Assembly (NCBI GenBank): GCA_033557465.1
Contig: CM066047.1
Span: 868,001-932,000, forward strand
Direction: 5' to 3'
Length of the DNA stretch: 64,000 nt
DNA from: Ichthyophis bannanicus
Taxonomy: Eukaryota; Chordata; Amphibia; Gymnophiona; Ichthyophiidae
Below, piece by piece: positions 1 through 11,201 of the stretch. Positions within the stretch are counted from its first letter, which is position 1. The number at the start of each line of letters is the position of its first letter. The notes under the pieces were generated by a model that worked only from the letters and a program-made list of their open reading frames with translations, was not told where the DNA came from and did not search any database. The position numbers and the translations under genes are program-made.

Positions 1-57
1 TCCCGTCGGGATGCTTTCTTTGGCCAAGGTGTTCTTCAAAATCTCTTTCAGACCTAA
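1..57 (+). pseudogene. DIRS-A tyrosine recombinase, C-terminal end only
   Basis: The first 19 codons of the window are the end of a DIRS tyrosine recombinase frame, closing with TAA at 55-57. The reading (SRRDAFFGQGVLQNLFQT) matches the last residues of the recombinases that end at 12237 and 33229, which read DSR-DALFGQAVLKHLFH before their stops. The catalytic residues lie upstream of the window and cannot be judged. Confidence 0.8.
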
Positions 58-543
58 TTGAACTCTTACCCACCAACTCTGGTGGGATGCCAGAGATCCA
101 TGGGAGGAAGCATGGCCCACCTCACTATAGGTGGCAGCTTCCTGGGGTCATCTCCCTGGAATCTTCAGCTAGGGAGTCCCCATATGTGAAGACTACATTT
201 CTGCTTGTTCCTGGAGATAGCGTAGTTACTCACCTGTAACAGGTGATCTCCAGGAACAGCAGGAATTTAGTTTTACATCCCACCCACCTCCCCTAGGAGT
301 TGTGTCTCTGTCTCTTTCTTCTCTCCCTCTATCCTTTCACTCAGCTAGAAACGTAACTGAAGAGGGACAGTTAGAAAGGCGGGAAGGCAGCGCGCATGTG
401 CTGAGGGATGCTCCTAAAAGCGTTCCTGTTGGACGCTGGGGAGCGTTCCCGTGCAGGCTCCGTTGGTGCCGACGATACCCATATGTGAAGACTAAATTCC
501 TGCTGTTCCTGGAGATCACCTGTTACAGGTAAGTAACTATGCT
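1..543 (+). mobile_element. DIRS-A retrotransposon, 3' part
   Basis: This is the 3' end of a DIRS element: the recombinase stop (57), an internal complementary region (about 177-280), a spacer, the right inverted terminal repeat (about 353-516) and a 27-bp terminal extension (517-543). The same order and closely similar sequence recur at 12337-12697, 33361-33730 and 39143-39516. The extension is the reverse complement of part of the internal complementary region, as expected for DIRS elements, which complete their ends through a circular intermediate. The extension contains CAGGTAAGT at 526-534. The 5' part lies outside the window. Confidence 0.85.
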
Positions 544-1696
544 TTCTGTTGGTAGACTGGTGGTGATGGTTCTAGTAGGATTTTTCTTAATCACACTGGC
601 TCAGGCTTAAAGATTTGGGCGCAGGTATTTAAATTATGATTCACAGATCATCTTGTGTGTAACACTTCCGAGACTGCACTCTTAAGTCAGAGGTCCCCAA
701 ACTATGGCTCACAGATCTAGTCTTTTTGGCCTGCCATGGTTTTTCTTCCTTTGACTGAATGTCTTTAGAGTAAGGATTTTTTATTCCCCCCCATCCCCAA
801 CTCAGTGTTACCAATAGAAAAACTGAAATGGTTTTCTCAGGCCCCGCAAGTGGAAGAGATGCTTCCAACTCATGCAACTAAAGAAAGTTGCAGGTGGGAG
901 CTACTGGAAGGGATGCCAGGCACTGCCAGAAGAAGATCCAGGAAAATGCGCAAGAAAAGGCAGGAAGTTCAAAGACTGAGTGAAGGAAGGGGATGAGAGG
1001 GTAAAAGAGGGGGGGGGAGTGATAGGAAGAGGGTGGGATTTCTTTGAGGGGCTGCTTTTACGCTGTGGTTTTAGTTTTTCATCAGGCTTTTTAAAAAAAA
1101 ATTTTCTATAACAGCATCTATGCTCAGCTGCATTGACATGTGCATGGAGGACGGCTGCCTGCGCCTTTCATTGGGTAAGCTCTACTGCTGGCTCTTTTTG
1201 TCATGAGCGAGATGGAAAAGCCTCAGGGCACATTGTTTGACAATTTCAGGACTCCCCACAGGGGGCCTGGTGCCCAGAGCAAATTTTACTGTCTCTACTG
1301 CTTCTCCCATGATTTTGTCAATGGAAATAATGGTGGCCGCCTTGAAAAGCTACATTGTGAGGAGGCTGCACACTCATGCTGGCAGGTCCTTGAGAGTTTT
1401 CCAGGACTCCAGTGTCAGTTCTCAACAGGCTTTGAGCAGCAGCTCCTGAAACAGCTTGTGGGCTGATTTCAATCTTTGGTAGCTGCATGGCAGCCTCCTT
1501 CGAAGTGATGTGGAGCCCTGACCTACCCTTTGGTGCATTCAGGGTTCTCCATGGTCTGCCTCTTTGGCAGCAAGGAGGTCAAATGCCCCCATGCCACCTT
1601 ATCAATTCTCTACTCCTCAGAATTTCACCTAGCTGGAGAGAAGTGGAGGATTCTCTTTCTCCCTCAGGTGAGTCGTTGGAAGAAGAGAGGTGCCAG
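544..1696. other. Unassigned DNA, probably intron or very old repeats
   Basis: Only short open frames occur here, the longest of 87 codons at 1203-1466 with no recognisable domain. No terminal repeats, microsatellites or splice-bordered conserved exon were seen. It is most simply read as intronic sequence or decayed repeats. Confidence 0.4.
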
Positions 1697-1850
1697 ACCA
1701 AGGCCATGAAGCCCAGTATGCTGTTTCCAACAGTGGCCAATCAGGTCACAAGTGCCTGGCAGATTCCGTAAAAGGTACATAGGCTCCACAGTGCTTGTGC
1801 CGGGACAAGCACAGGATTTCCCTGGTCATCCTTAATAATGATTTCCATAT
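1697..1850 (-). mobile_element. CR1-a LINE, 3' tail fragment
   Basis: Read on the - strand this is the CR1-a 3' untranslated tail also present at 41742-41918 and 47404-47575: a block meaning 'tracking of cases, CAATGCTTG palindrome, AACAGTGGCCAAT'. The core CCAGTAT-CTGTTTCCAACAGTGG is recognisable, but substitutions are many and the terminal 8-bp repeats are lost, so this is an older copy. Confidence 0.7.
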
Positions 1851-2695
1851 AGTCCAGCTAGATCACACCAGACAAGTGGATTGTGTTATTAGTACCAGCA
1901 GATTGGTGGAGGCAAAGAAATGGTAAAAAGCCCAGGTTTCAATGACATCAGTCCTATGCCTCTATTTGCCTCAGCCACCAGAGGTCCCTTTAGTATTTCT
2001 TTGTATCCAGCAGATGATGGATGGACTTTCTCCTCTCTGTAAAAATCTGAGAATTAAGAGAAAAAGAGATTGATTAAACACATGTGAACAACCACCTGAG
2101 TACAGAAAGGTGACTCACGTGAGCATGACATGGGAGGCTGCACTAGACTATGTTTTTTTTGGTAGCCATAGAGTAAGGAAAATCTATGCTCTAATCATAA
2201 GGGCCTGTTGAACAGCCACAAATTGGAAGGATCTGGAAGAGTGCAGCAGCTTCACATAACCTCAATGCCCCTTCCCTCTCCTCTTTCCTGAAGATCGCAG
2301 AAGGCACTCAGAGGGATCTGCCTGCCAGCCATCTTAAACACAGTGCGGCAAAGCCAGCCAGTGAAACAGTTCAGGGAAGTAGAGCTGAGCTGGGCATGGA
2401 TCCTATGCCTGGGGTTCTTGGGTGGTGAGTACCAAGGCTTGACCTTGTCATTGTCGTTGGGGACTCCTGGTTCTGTTTCTGAAGGACACAATTTGGGGTG
2501 GACTGCTAGCGACAGTTGGTGCTGTGTGAGGGTTTCCCGCTATTTTCTGCACATGTTAGTAATGTTTTTGCCTAACGTGTGCATGGGGGTCGCGCATTCT
2601 ACCCAAACAGCTCCAGTGCACACGCCTTCCCTTGCACCTTGTAACGCGTGAAACATAAAAGCACAGTTAACGTGCGTTTGCAGCCCAGCACAGCC
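1851..2695. other. Unassigned DNA
   Basis: No convincing gene, repeat end or conserved exon was recognised. Small open frames on both strands (79 and 102 codons) overlap each other and show no domain. Confidence 0.35.
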
Positions 2696-2990
2696 TTAGT
2701 GTGCTGTTGAGTGTTCACATTTGCAGACTCCGTCTCTCTGGCCTGGAACCTCTTCTCCAGTCCTGGTCCTTCCACAGCGCTCTCAGCCTGTAAAGGCAGG
2801 AGTCTCATCTCCAAAGCAGTGCAGTTACGCCTGGAACAAACTACCTGTGTCTGTATGCCAGGCACCTTCTCTGACCCTTTTCAAATCCAGGCTGAAAACT
2901 CACCTCTTTGGTGCTGATTTTGCATTTTGACTCACCTGCTCTCCTTGTTTCTTTAGCTTTCCCCCTTGTTTTATCTCTGTCTACACCTTC
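2696..2990 (+). mobile_element. LINE-Z (L2/CR1 group) C-terminal fragment
   Basis: The frame around 2721-2930 encodes the C-terminal end of a non-LTR reverse transcriptase protein: a WNKLP motif followed by LTLFKSRLKTHLF and a stop. The same motif order occurs in the LINE at 18130-18720, where the nucleotides read as a WNSLP-like motif and a LKTHLF equivalent. A pyrimidine-rich 3' untranslated stretch follows. At 2991 the sequence switches abruptly to DIRS gag, so one of the two truncated the other. Confidence 0.65.
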
Positions 2991-4648
2991 TGTGCTGTTT
3001 CCCGCTGAAGCACCGGCGGTAGCATCGACATCTTCCAGGTGGTCTTCTGATGGATCTCAGGTAACCAAACATAAATCCAGCCGGTCCTCGAAGGGTAGAT
3101 CTACTTCCAAGCATCGAGATGCCTCCGGGCTTGCCCTCGAGGATCCTGCACCGGCAAAACAACCCCGGCGGGAAGCTCCGGCTTCCAAAGCTCCACCTAT
3201 GGGGTTACAGGTTGACATCGATGGCACGGCCTCGACCGATCACCTGTTAGAATGCTCTGGGGTACCGGCGCAAACTTCCGGTACAGAATTCCAGGCATTC
3301 ATGGCGTCGATGGATCACAATGTTCTATCCATGCAGCAGGCTATCACGGCCTTCATTCAAGCTGCGACGCCTCTGATACCACAACAAACTCCGTTGTCAG
3401 TATCGGCTCCAGTGCCGATACCGGTACCGACTGCATCAACATCAACCAGGATGCCGACTGCAGCGGTTCCCTGTCCAGGGATGCTAGTCGGTACCGAACC
3501 GTTACCGACGCCGCCCGATGTCGATACTGCTCGATACGCGTACCAAGCTTTAGAAAACCACCCTGACAGGCGATACTTTGATTCCTCTGATGATTCTGAT
3601 ACATCAGAGGAGTCTGCTGAAGTATCCATAGCCCTTCCTGAAGAGCCGCCTTCTCCAAAAAGAATGTTTCCTCCAGAGGACTTATCCTTTCAAGACTTCA
3701 TAAGAGAAGTGGCTAAAGGACTTTCTATTTCAGTATCCTCTGAATCAGAGCCTAGAGCTAAAAAATTGGATATTTTAGGTTATTCTAAGGCTCCTAAGGA
3801 GGCAGTCACTTTGTCAATTCATGAGATTCTTTATGAGCACATGATTGACTTATGGGAGACTCCTCTCACTATCTCTCCTCATTCTCGAAGATTGGACACT
3901 ATGTACCGTGTCCCTCTTTGTCCTGGTTTTCATAAAACACAGCTTCCCCACCATTCTATTGTGGTGCAGTCAGCTATGAAAAGGATAAAGAGTGCAAAAA
4001 GACACACTTCTGCCCCTCCAGGAAGAGAATGCAGGACTTTGGATGCTTTTGGTAGGAAAATCTTCCAAGCCAGTATGCTCATTGCCAGAATCAACTCCTA
4101 TAGTCTTTACATGGGTATGTTTCTAAAAGAAGTTGCAGATAAGCTGCACACTTTCCTCCCTTTTCTTCCAGAGGATAAAAGGGAAGAATTCCTTCTTTGG
4201 CTCAAGCATACTCGAGACATTTCAAAGTTTTCCAGCCGTGCAGCTTTTGACTCCTTTGAAGATGCCAGCAGAGCTTCAGCCATTGCCATAGCTGCTCGCA
4301 GAATTGCTTGGCTCCAAGCTTCTGATTTAGAACCTTGGGTCCAAGATGGTTTAGGAAATCTCCCCTGTACAGGTGAAAATCTGTTTGGCAAAGAGTGCCA
4401 AATAAAAGCCACTCAAATGGATGCAGAAAATTCTGCTCTGGATAGACTTTCAAAGTCAACCTCCATTCCTGCCAAGAAAAAACCTTTCAAGAAGTCTTTT
4501 TTTCAAAAAGGGCAGATTCCCTTTTACTTCTGGCCAACAATCATCTACAGGGCGCTTTGCTACTAAGCGTCAGCAACCTAAACAGGCCAGGCCTAAGTCT
4601 ACAGGGGCTGCTGCAACTCAGCAGTCCCAGCCTCCTCAGGGTTTTTGA
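2991..4648 (+). pseudogene. DIRS-B gag-like protein (ORF1), 5'-truncated and frameshifted
   Basis: This is the structural (gag-like) protein of the DIRS element, presumed to package its RNA. The N-terminal zinc-binding segment seen in DIRS-C and D is missing. What remains is a Ser/Lys/Pro-rich linker, a GGTACC-rich low-complexity stretch, an acidic SSDDSDTSEES segment and the conserved helical region ending with LPCTGENLFGKE. An extra T in the run near 4500-4505, relative to DIRS-D, moves the tail into the next frame, where it ends at 4648 in QPPQGF as in the other copies. The frame also reads from LINE sequence at 2908; that extension is accidental. Confidence 0.8.
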
Positions 4649-6569
4649 CTTGATGGTAGAGAACTTAGCCTTTCTGGCTCTAAAACAGCCAGAGCCTCTC
4701 ACCATTCCAGGAAGGTTAACTCATTTTGTTCCCAGATGGGAGCAAATTACAACAGAGCAGTGGACCCTCTCCATCATAAGGGAGGGCTACAAGCTTCATT
4801 TCTCAAACCTTCCTCCTCACACCATGGTGAGACACTTCAATTCTCCAACATCTCTTCTCGACCTTCTAGGTCAGGAGGTGGCTACCCTTCTTGCCCAGGG
4901 GGCAATAGAAGAAGTACCTCTTCTTCAACAAGGGTCAGGGTTTTACTCCCCCTATTTTCTCATCCCAAAGAAAACAGGGGGCTACAGACCCACATTGGGT
5001 CTCAGAGAATTGAACAAATTTCTATGCGAGGAGAAGTTCAAGATGCTTTCTCTGGGCATTCTCCTTTCATACCTTCAGAGTCAGGATTGGCTTTGTTCTC
5101 TAGATCTCAAGGATGCGTACACGCATGTCCTCATCCATCCTTCTCACAGAAGGTTCCTCCGTTTCCTTTTTCAAGGAAAGCATTACCAATACAGGGTACT
5201 TCCTTTCGGTCTGGCCTCTGCTCCAAGAGTGTTCACCAAATGCATGGCAGTAGTAGCTGCATTTCTACGCACTCTGGGAATTTTTGTATTCCCATACCTG
5301 GACGACTGGCTCATCCGAGCTCCATCACAGTCAGAGGCCCAGACTGCCCTGGACCGCACAAGCCGCATTCTGCAGTATCTGGGACTTGTGGTAAATCTCC
5401 CAAAGTCCCAGCTCACCCTTACTCAATCCCTAGAGTTCATAGGGGCCTGGCTAGATACTACCACTGCAAGGGCCTATCTTCCTCAGGCCCGTTGCCTACG
5501 CCTGGTGCAGTTAGCCTCCCAGATTCAGTCAAAGAGCCATTTAACTGCCCGGGAGATGCTGCAACTGCTAGGCCACATGGCATCCACAGTGCATGTGGTC
5601 CCCTATGCTTGCCTTCACATGAGAGCAGCTCAATGGAATTTGTCCACCCAGTGGACTCAAGCATCAGGTGCTCTGTCAGATAAAATAGCAACCTCCAGGT
5701 GCCTCTTTTGGTCTCTCCAGTGGTGGAAGTCCACCCAAAATCTGTTGCTGGGGTCCCCCTTCCAACAGTTGTTACCCCAAGCAACCCTCACAACTGATGC
5801 CTCCCAAACAGGTTGGGGAGCTCATCTGCAAGACCTCTCCACCCAAGGCACTTGGTCTCCGCAGGAGACCTATCTCCATATCAACCACTTGGAGCTCCGA
5901 GCAGTTTTTCTAGCTCTCAAGGTCTTCCATACCCTGCTCAGCTACAAGACAGTCCTCATTCATACGGACAATCAAGTAGCAATGTTTTACATAAACAAGC
6001 AAGGAGGAACTGGCTCTCTGTCGCTTTGCAACGAAGCTTTAAGATTGTGGGCCTTCCCCAGAGAGCATCAAATCCATCTCCTGGCCGTATACCTTCCAGG
6101 AATCCAAAACTCTTGGGCAGACAGACTCAGTCGAGTTCTGCTTCCACACGAATGATCCCTGCACATGGACCAAGTACTCAGAATCTTTCAAGAGTGGGGA
6201 ACCCCGGTCATAGACCTCTTTGCAAGTCCGTGGAATGCCAAACTTCCCCGGTTCTGTTCCAGAATACCGTGTCAGGGAGTTCAGGCCAAGGATGCCTTCC
6301 TCCACTGGGGTCAAGACTTCCTGTATGCCTTTCCACCCATTCCTTTAATTCCCAAGACTCTGTTCAAGCTCCAGAGGGATCAAGGATCTATGATCCTCAT
6401 AGCTCCATGCTGGCCACGCAAAGTGTGGTACCTTCTACTTCTACATCTCTCTCAAGCTCCCTTCCTAGGCTTGGGAGCTGCTCCAGACCTTCTGTCTCAG
6501 GAGGACGGGACTTTGTGGCACCCAAACCCCAAGTCCCTTCACCTCAGAGCTTGGTTGCTGAAGGCCTAG
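4557..6569 (+). pseudogene. DIRS-B reverse transcriptase/RNase H protein with one nonsense mutation
   Basis: This is the DIRS polymerase frame, overlapping the gag tail. RT shows DLKDAYTH (motif A), LPFGLASAPRVFTK (motif B) and FPYLDDW (catalytic YLDD), followed by an RNase H domain with TTDAS, LELRA, HTDNQ and a final ADRLSR. A TGA near 6153-6155 replaces the TGG of DIRS-C right after LLPHE. Beyond it the frame continues to 6569 with the DLFASP...YAFPP C-terminal domain, which has lost one codon of DAFLLHWG. The product would therefore be cut before that domain. Confidence 0.85.
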
Positions 6570-7168
6570 ATCTTCAGGATTGGAATCTTTCTCAGCAGGT
6601 GAAGGATATCCTTTATGCTTCCAGGAAACCTTCTGCTAGACGTTCCTATGCTTTTAAATGGAAAAGGTTTTCCATTTGGTGTACTGAGAAGGGTCTTGAC
6701 CCTCTAGCACTACCTTTGAATTCTCTATTGGAATATCTCCTGCATCTCTCCAATGCAGGCCTTAAGACGAATTCAGTAAGGGTCCATTTGAGTGCTATTG
6801 CAGCATCCCTTAAGCCTATCAATGGACACCCAATTTCCTCTCATCCTCTTATTGCAAGATTCATGAGAGGCCTAACTTTAACTAAACCTCCCATTAGACC
6901 TTCTCCGGTGGCATGGGACTTAAATCTGGTTCTTGGTCAGCTTATGAAGCCACCTTTTGAACCCTTAGCCACCACCTCCCTGAAATTTCTTTCCTGGAAG
7001 GTTATTTTTCTCATTGCAGTCACCTCAGCTCGCCGCATCAGTGAACTGCAGGCCTTAGTGGCTAATGCACCTTATACAAGATTCCATCATGATAAGGTAG
7101 TCCTTAGGACCAATCCACACTTTATTTCTAAAGTGGTCTCACCTTTTCATCTTAATCAAGAGGTATAT
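6540..7168 (+). pseudogene. DIRS-B tyrosine recombinase, C-terminally truncated
   Basis: The frame that overlaps the polymerase tail encodes the DIRS tyrosine recombinase, which integrates the circular DNA form. Visible parts are the SAM-like N-terminal domain (RRSYAFKWKRFSIWC, LLHLSNAGLKTNSVRVHLSAI) and the first catalytic arginine in TSARRISELQAL. The element stops at 7168, before the H-x-x-R and tyrosine segments. No nonsense codon is seen within the retained part. The open frame reaches back to 5813 only because it is open opposite the polymerase frame. Confidence 0.8.
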
Positions 7169-7331
7169 ATCTCCAGGAACAAGCAGGAATAAGTCCTCAC
7201 ATATGGGTACGTCGGAACCGACGGAGCCTGCGCGGGAAAGCTCCCCAGCTTCCCTGAAAGGAAGCTTTTGGGGCCTCCCACTGCACATGCGCGCTGCCTT
7301 CCCGCCTTCCTGACCAGCTCTCCTCAGTTTC
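7169..7331 (+). repeat. Left inverted terminal repeat of DIRS-C
   Basis: It starts ATCTCCAGGAACAAGCAGGA and runs to CTCCTCAGTT. It is the reverse complement of 12511-12670 with few differences. It includes the short palindrome-like GTCGGAACCGAC. The left end is conserved at 16742 and 18721. Confidence 0.9.
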
Positions 7332-7548
7332 TCTTTTTCCGCGGAGCCAGCAGGTCGTGTTCCTGTCACCGCTGAAGAAATTATTGTTTTAGTTTGTTTC
7401 TTTAGACCGCGTACCTGCCTTCCCCATACCGAAACCGGTACCGCCGGTCTCTTTTCTTTCTTTAAAAAAAAAAAAAAAAAAAAAAAAATCTTTATTCTGC
7501 ACAACTTGGTGACTTCGGTTAGGCCTCAGGCCTACACAAATTCTCCTC

Positions 7549-9277
7549 ATGGAGAAACCAGCCCCTGGTTTTAAGAAGTGTACCAAGTGTAGTGCTGTTA
7601 TTTCTGTCACAGACACCCATGAATGGTGTCTTAAGTGTTTGGGACCTGACCACTCCATTCTGGACTGCCCATCCTGCTCCCAGATGTCTAAACGTGGGTT
7701 GCAGAACCGGGCCAACAAATTCCATGTGCTGTTTGCTTCAGATAATCCAGCATCACAGTCATCCAGGTCTTCCTCTCCGGATGGATCTCAGGTAACCAAA
7801 CCCTCTGCGGGCAGGTCCTCAAAGAGCAAATCTCTTTCAAAGCATCGAGAGGCTCTCACTTTTGAGTCTGAGGATCCTGCCCCAGCCAAACAACCCCGGC
7901 GGGAAGCTCTGGCTTCCAAAGCACCATCTATGGGGTTACAGGTTGACATCGATGGCATGGCCTCGACTGATCACCTGTTGGACTGCTGTGGGGTACCGGC
8001 CCATACCGGTACCGACATCCAGGCAGCAGTGGTGTCTATGAGCAATACTGTTCAGACCATGCAGCAGACCATCGACTTCCAAACGCAGATCGGTTCCGCA
8101 TGCCGGATCCGGGTTTTCACCTGATACCGATCCCATACCCGGTACGCCCGATGTCGATACCGATCGGTATGCGTATCGTGCGTTGGAAGCAAATAGAGAA
8201 TACTCTGATTCTTCTGAGGATTTTGACTCCTCTGATGACTCTGATGAGCTGTCTCTAGTTCTTCCTGAAGAGCCTTCTTCCCCAAAGAGGAGAATGTCTG
8301 CACCAGAGGATTTGTCCTTTCAAGACTTCATTATAGAAGTAGCTAAAGGACTTTCTATTACCACATCCTCTGAAAAAGAACCTAGATCAAAGAAATTGGA
8401 TATTTTAGGATACCCTAAGGTTCCTAAAGAGGCAGTCACCCTGCCTATCCATGAAATCCTTCAAGAACACTTGATGGACTTATGGGAGGCTCCTCTAACG
8501 TTGTCTCCTCATTCTCGTAGGTTGGACACCATGTACCGGGTCCCCCCTCCTCCTGGTTTTCAAAAAACTCAGCTGCCTCACCATTCCATTGTGGTGAAGT
8601 CTGCGCTGAAAAAGATTAAGAGTACCAAAAGGCACTCTTCTACCCCTCCAGGGCGGGAATGTAAGACCCTAGACTCATTTGGTAGGAAAATCTTCCAAGC
8701 TAGTATGCTTATAGCCAGGATTAATTCATATAGTCTGTATATGGGCATGTTTCTAAGGGAACTTGCCCTAAAGGTACGGCATTTTGCCCCCTTTATCCCT
8801 GAGGATAGAAAGGAGGAGTTCATTTCTCTGGTGAAACAGCTTCTAGATGTTTCTAAGTTCTCCAACAGAGCAGCCTTTGATTCCTTTGAAGGTGCCGGTA
8901 GAGCTTCGGGCATTGCCATTGCAGCCCGACGACTTGCTTGGCTCCAGGCCTCTGACCTAGAATCCTGGGTCCTGGATGGCTTACGGAATCTGCCCTGTAC
9001 AGGTGAGAACTTGTTTGGTAAAGACTGGCAAATTAAAGCCACTCAAATGGACGCAGAAAATGCTACATTAGATAGACTTTCTAAGTCTACCTCTACTCCT
9101 GCCAAGAAAAAGTCTTTAAAGAGGCCTTACTACAAGAAGGCCAGATTTTCCACAAATACTGGCCAACAATCTTCTCAGCCTCGCTTTGCTGCTAAACGTC
9201 AGCAACCTAAACAGGCAAGGTCAAAGCCTGCAGCGTCTGCCACTCCTCAGCAGGCTCAACCCCCTCAGGGGTTTTGA
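7549..9277 (+). pseudogene. DIRS-C gag-like protein (ORF1), one frameshift
   Basis: This is the structural protein of the element. It starts MEKPAPGFKKCTKC and has a cysteine/histidine cluster (CTKC, HEWCLKCLGPDH, CPSC) that looks like a zinc-binding module near residues 11-45. A Ser/Arg/Lys-rich linker and a GGTACC-rich stretch follow. Between about 8085 and 8180 the frame shifts, and the rest (from 8183) carries the acidic segment, the conserved helical core and LPCTGENLFGKD, ending in QPPQGF at 9277. The last 92 bases overlap the polymerase frame. I chose the ATG at 7549 because the corresponding ATGs at 17116 and 19099 are conserved. Confidence 0.85.
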
Positions 9278-11201
9278 CTTGCCCCTAGAGAACTTAACAT
9301 TTCTGGCTCTAGAACAACCAGAGCCCCTCACCATTCCCGGAAGGTTAGCTCACTTTGCTCCCAGATGGGGGCAAATTACATCAGAGCACTGGACCCTCTC
9401 TATCATCAGAGAGGGCTACAAACTTCATTTTTCCAACCTTCCTCCACATACCATGGTGAGGCACTTCAATTCTCCCCCATCTCTCATGGCCCTGTTGGGT
9501 CAGGAAGTCTCTTCACTCCTTGCCCAAAGGGCAATAGAAGAGGTTCCTCTTCTCCAACAAGGAACAGGTTTCTACTCCCCTTATTTTCTCATACCAAAGA
9601 AGACAGGGGGATTCAGACCTATCCTAGATCTGAGAGAATTGAACAAATTTCTATACAAGGAGAAATTCAAAATGCTTTCTCTGGGCATTCTCCTTCCACA
9701 CCTTCAGAGTCAGGATTGGCTTTGTTCTGTAGATCTCAAGGATGCGTACACACATATACTCATCCACCCATCCCACAGAAAATATCTACGATTTCTATTC
9801 CAGGGAAAACATTTCCAGTACAGAGTACTTCCCTTCGGTCTAGCCTCTGCTCCAAGAGTATTCACCAAATGCATGGCAGTTGTAGTCGCATTTCTAAGAG
9901 TTCTGGGAATTTTTGTATTCCCATATCTGGACGACTGGCTCATCCGAGCTCCATCTCAGTCAGAGGCCCAGATTTCCCTGGACCGCACAAGGCACATTCT
10001 GCAGTATCTTGGACTGGTGGTAAACCTTCCCAAGTCTCAACTCATCCCTATTCAGTCTCTGGAATTCATAGGGGCCCAGTTGGACACCACCACTGCAAGG
10101 GCCTACCTACCTCAAGTCCGGGGCCAACGTCTGGTGTGCTTGGCCTCCCAAGCTCAGTCCAGCAGTCACTTGACAGCCAGAGAAATGCTGCGACTTCTGG
10201 GCCACATGGCCTCCACGGTACACGTGGTGCCCTATGCTTGTCTTCATATGAGAGCAGCTCAATGGACCTTGGCCACCCAGTGGACTCAAGCATCAGGAGC
10301 GCTCTCCGACCAAATACTCACCTCAAAGCGCCTGTTTTGGTCCCTCCAATGGTGGATATCCACCAAGAATCTGTTGTTGGGGGCCCCCTTCCAACCCTTG
10401 TTGCCCCAAGCAACCCTCACAACAGATGCCTCCCAAACAGGGTGGGGAGCCCATCTACAACACCTCTCCACTCAGGGTACTTGGTCTCCACAGGAGACCA
10501 CCCTTCACATCAACCTCCTGGAACTGCGAGCAATCTTCTTTGCCCTCAAAGTCTTCCATACTCTCCTTGTCAACCTGACCGTCCTAGTTCAAACAGACAA
10601 TCAGGTGGCCATGTTCTACGTAAACAAACAAGGAGGGACAGGCTCTCTGTCGCTTTGCAACGAAGCTCTCAGATTATGGGCCTTCGCCAGAGAGCATCAA
10701 ATTCATCTTCTGGCAGTGTATCTTCCAGGGGTTCAAAACTCTCGGGCAGACAGACTCAGTCGAGTTCTGCTTCCACACGAATGGTCCCTACATATGGACC
10801 AGATACGCAGAATCTTTCAGGAATGGGGAACCCCGGACATAGACCTCTTTGCAAGTCCGTGCAATGCCAAACTTCCCCGGTTCTGTTCCAGGACTCCGTG
10901 TCAGGGAGCTCAGGCCTACGACGCCTTTCTCCTGCATTGGGGTCAGGACTTCCTATATGCCTTTCCACCCATTCCTTTGATTCCCAAGACTCTGTTCAAA
11001 CTCCAGAGGGATCATGGATCGATGATCCTCATAGCTCCACGCTGGCCACGCCAAGTGTGGTTCCCTCTACTTCTGCATCTTTCCCAGGGACCCTCCCTGG
11101 ACCTGGGAGCTGCACCAGACCTTCTGTCTCAGGAGGAGGGGACTTTGTGGCACCCAAACCCCAAGTCCCTACACCTCAGAGCTTGGTTACTGAAGGCCTA
11201 A
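9186..11201 (+). CDS. DIRS-C reverse transcriptase / RNase H / methyltransferase-like polyprotein
   Basis: This 671-codon frame copies the element RNA into DNA. RT (about residues 65-300) has VDLKDAYTH with Asp183 and Asp187, LPFGLASAPRVFTK, and YLDD at 247-250. RNase H (about 405-530) has a full acidic set: Asp414 (TDAS), Glu446 (LLELRA), Asp471 (QTDNQ) and Asp522 (ADRLSR). The C-terminal part (about 545-640) has DLFASPCNAKLPRF, DAFLLHW, YAFPP at 591-595 and IAPRWPRQVWF. That order matches the Dam-like adenine methyltransferase domain described for DIRS elements, with AFPP where such enzymes have a D/N-PP-Y/F motif. No stop interrupts it. The true start is uncertain, since gag overlap could use frameshifting or internal initiation. 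Confidence 0.9.
   Translation: MLLNVSNLNRQGQSLQRLPLLSRLNPLRGFDLPLENLTFLALEQPEPLTIPGRLAHFAPRWGQITSEHWTLSIIREGYKLHFSNLPPHTMVRHFNSPPSLMALLGQEVSSLLAQRAIEEVPLLQQGTGFYSPYFLIPKKTGGFRPILDLRELNKFLYKEKFKMLSLGILLPHLQSQDWLCSVDLKDAYTHILIHPSHRKYLRFLFQGKHFQYRVLPFGLASAPRVFTKCMAVVVAFLRVLGIFVFPYLDDWLIRAPSQSEAQISLDRTRHILQYLGLVVNLPKSQLIPIQSLEFIGAQLDTTTARAYLPQVRGQRLVCLASQAQSSSHLTAREMLRLLGHMASTVHVVPYACLHMRAAQWTLATQWTQASGALSDQILTSKRLFWSLQWWISTKNLLLGAPFQPLLPQATLTTDASQTGWGAHLQHLSTQGTWSPQETTLHINLLELRAIFFALKVFHTLLVNLTVLVQTDNQVAMFYVNKQGGTGSLSLCNEALRLWAFAREHQIHLLAVYLPGVQNSRADRLSRVLLPHEWSLHMDQIRRIFQEWGTPDIDLFASPCNAKLPRFCSRTPCQGAQAYDAFLLHWGQDFLYAFPPIPLIPKTLFKLQRDHGSMILIAPRWPRQVWFPLLLHLSQGPSLDLGAAPDLLSQEEGTLWHPNPKSLHLRAWLLKA

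Larger units (their letters stand above)
2991..7168 (+). mobile_element. DIRS-B retrotransposon, truncated at both ends
   Basis: This is a DIRS copy of the same family as DIRS-C and DIRS-D. It begins inside gag at the position equal to about 19267 in DIRS-D and stops inside the recombinase frame at a GAGGTATAT that is followed directly by the left end of DIRS-C. It has no terminal repeats of its own. The missing last third of the recombinase is not found after DIRS-C, so this is not a simple insertion of C into B. Confidence 0.85.

Noticed and set aside
1203..1466. 87-codon frame with CLYC as a possible zinc-finger exon
   Set aside because: No second Cys/His pair, no matching splice signals and no family resemblance.
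2908..2990. Start of the 552-codon frame as a gag N-terminus
   Set aside because: These codons lie in LINE-Z sequence; homology to gag begins at 2991.
5813..7192. 459-codon + frame as a separate gene
   Set aside because: Only the part after about 6540 is coding (tyrosine recombinase); the earlier part is open opposite the polymerase frame, and the last codons come from the DIRS-C left end.
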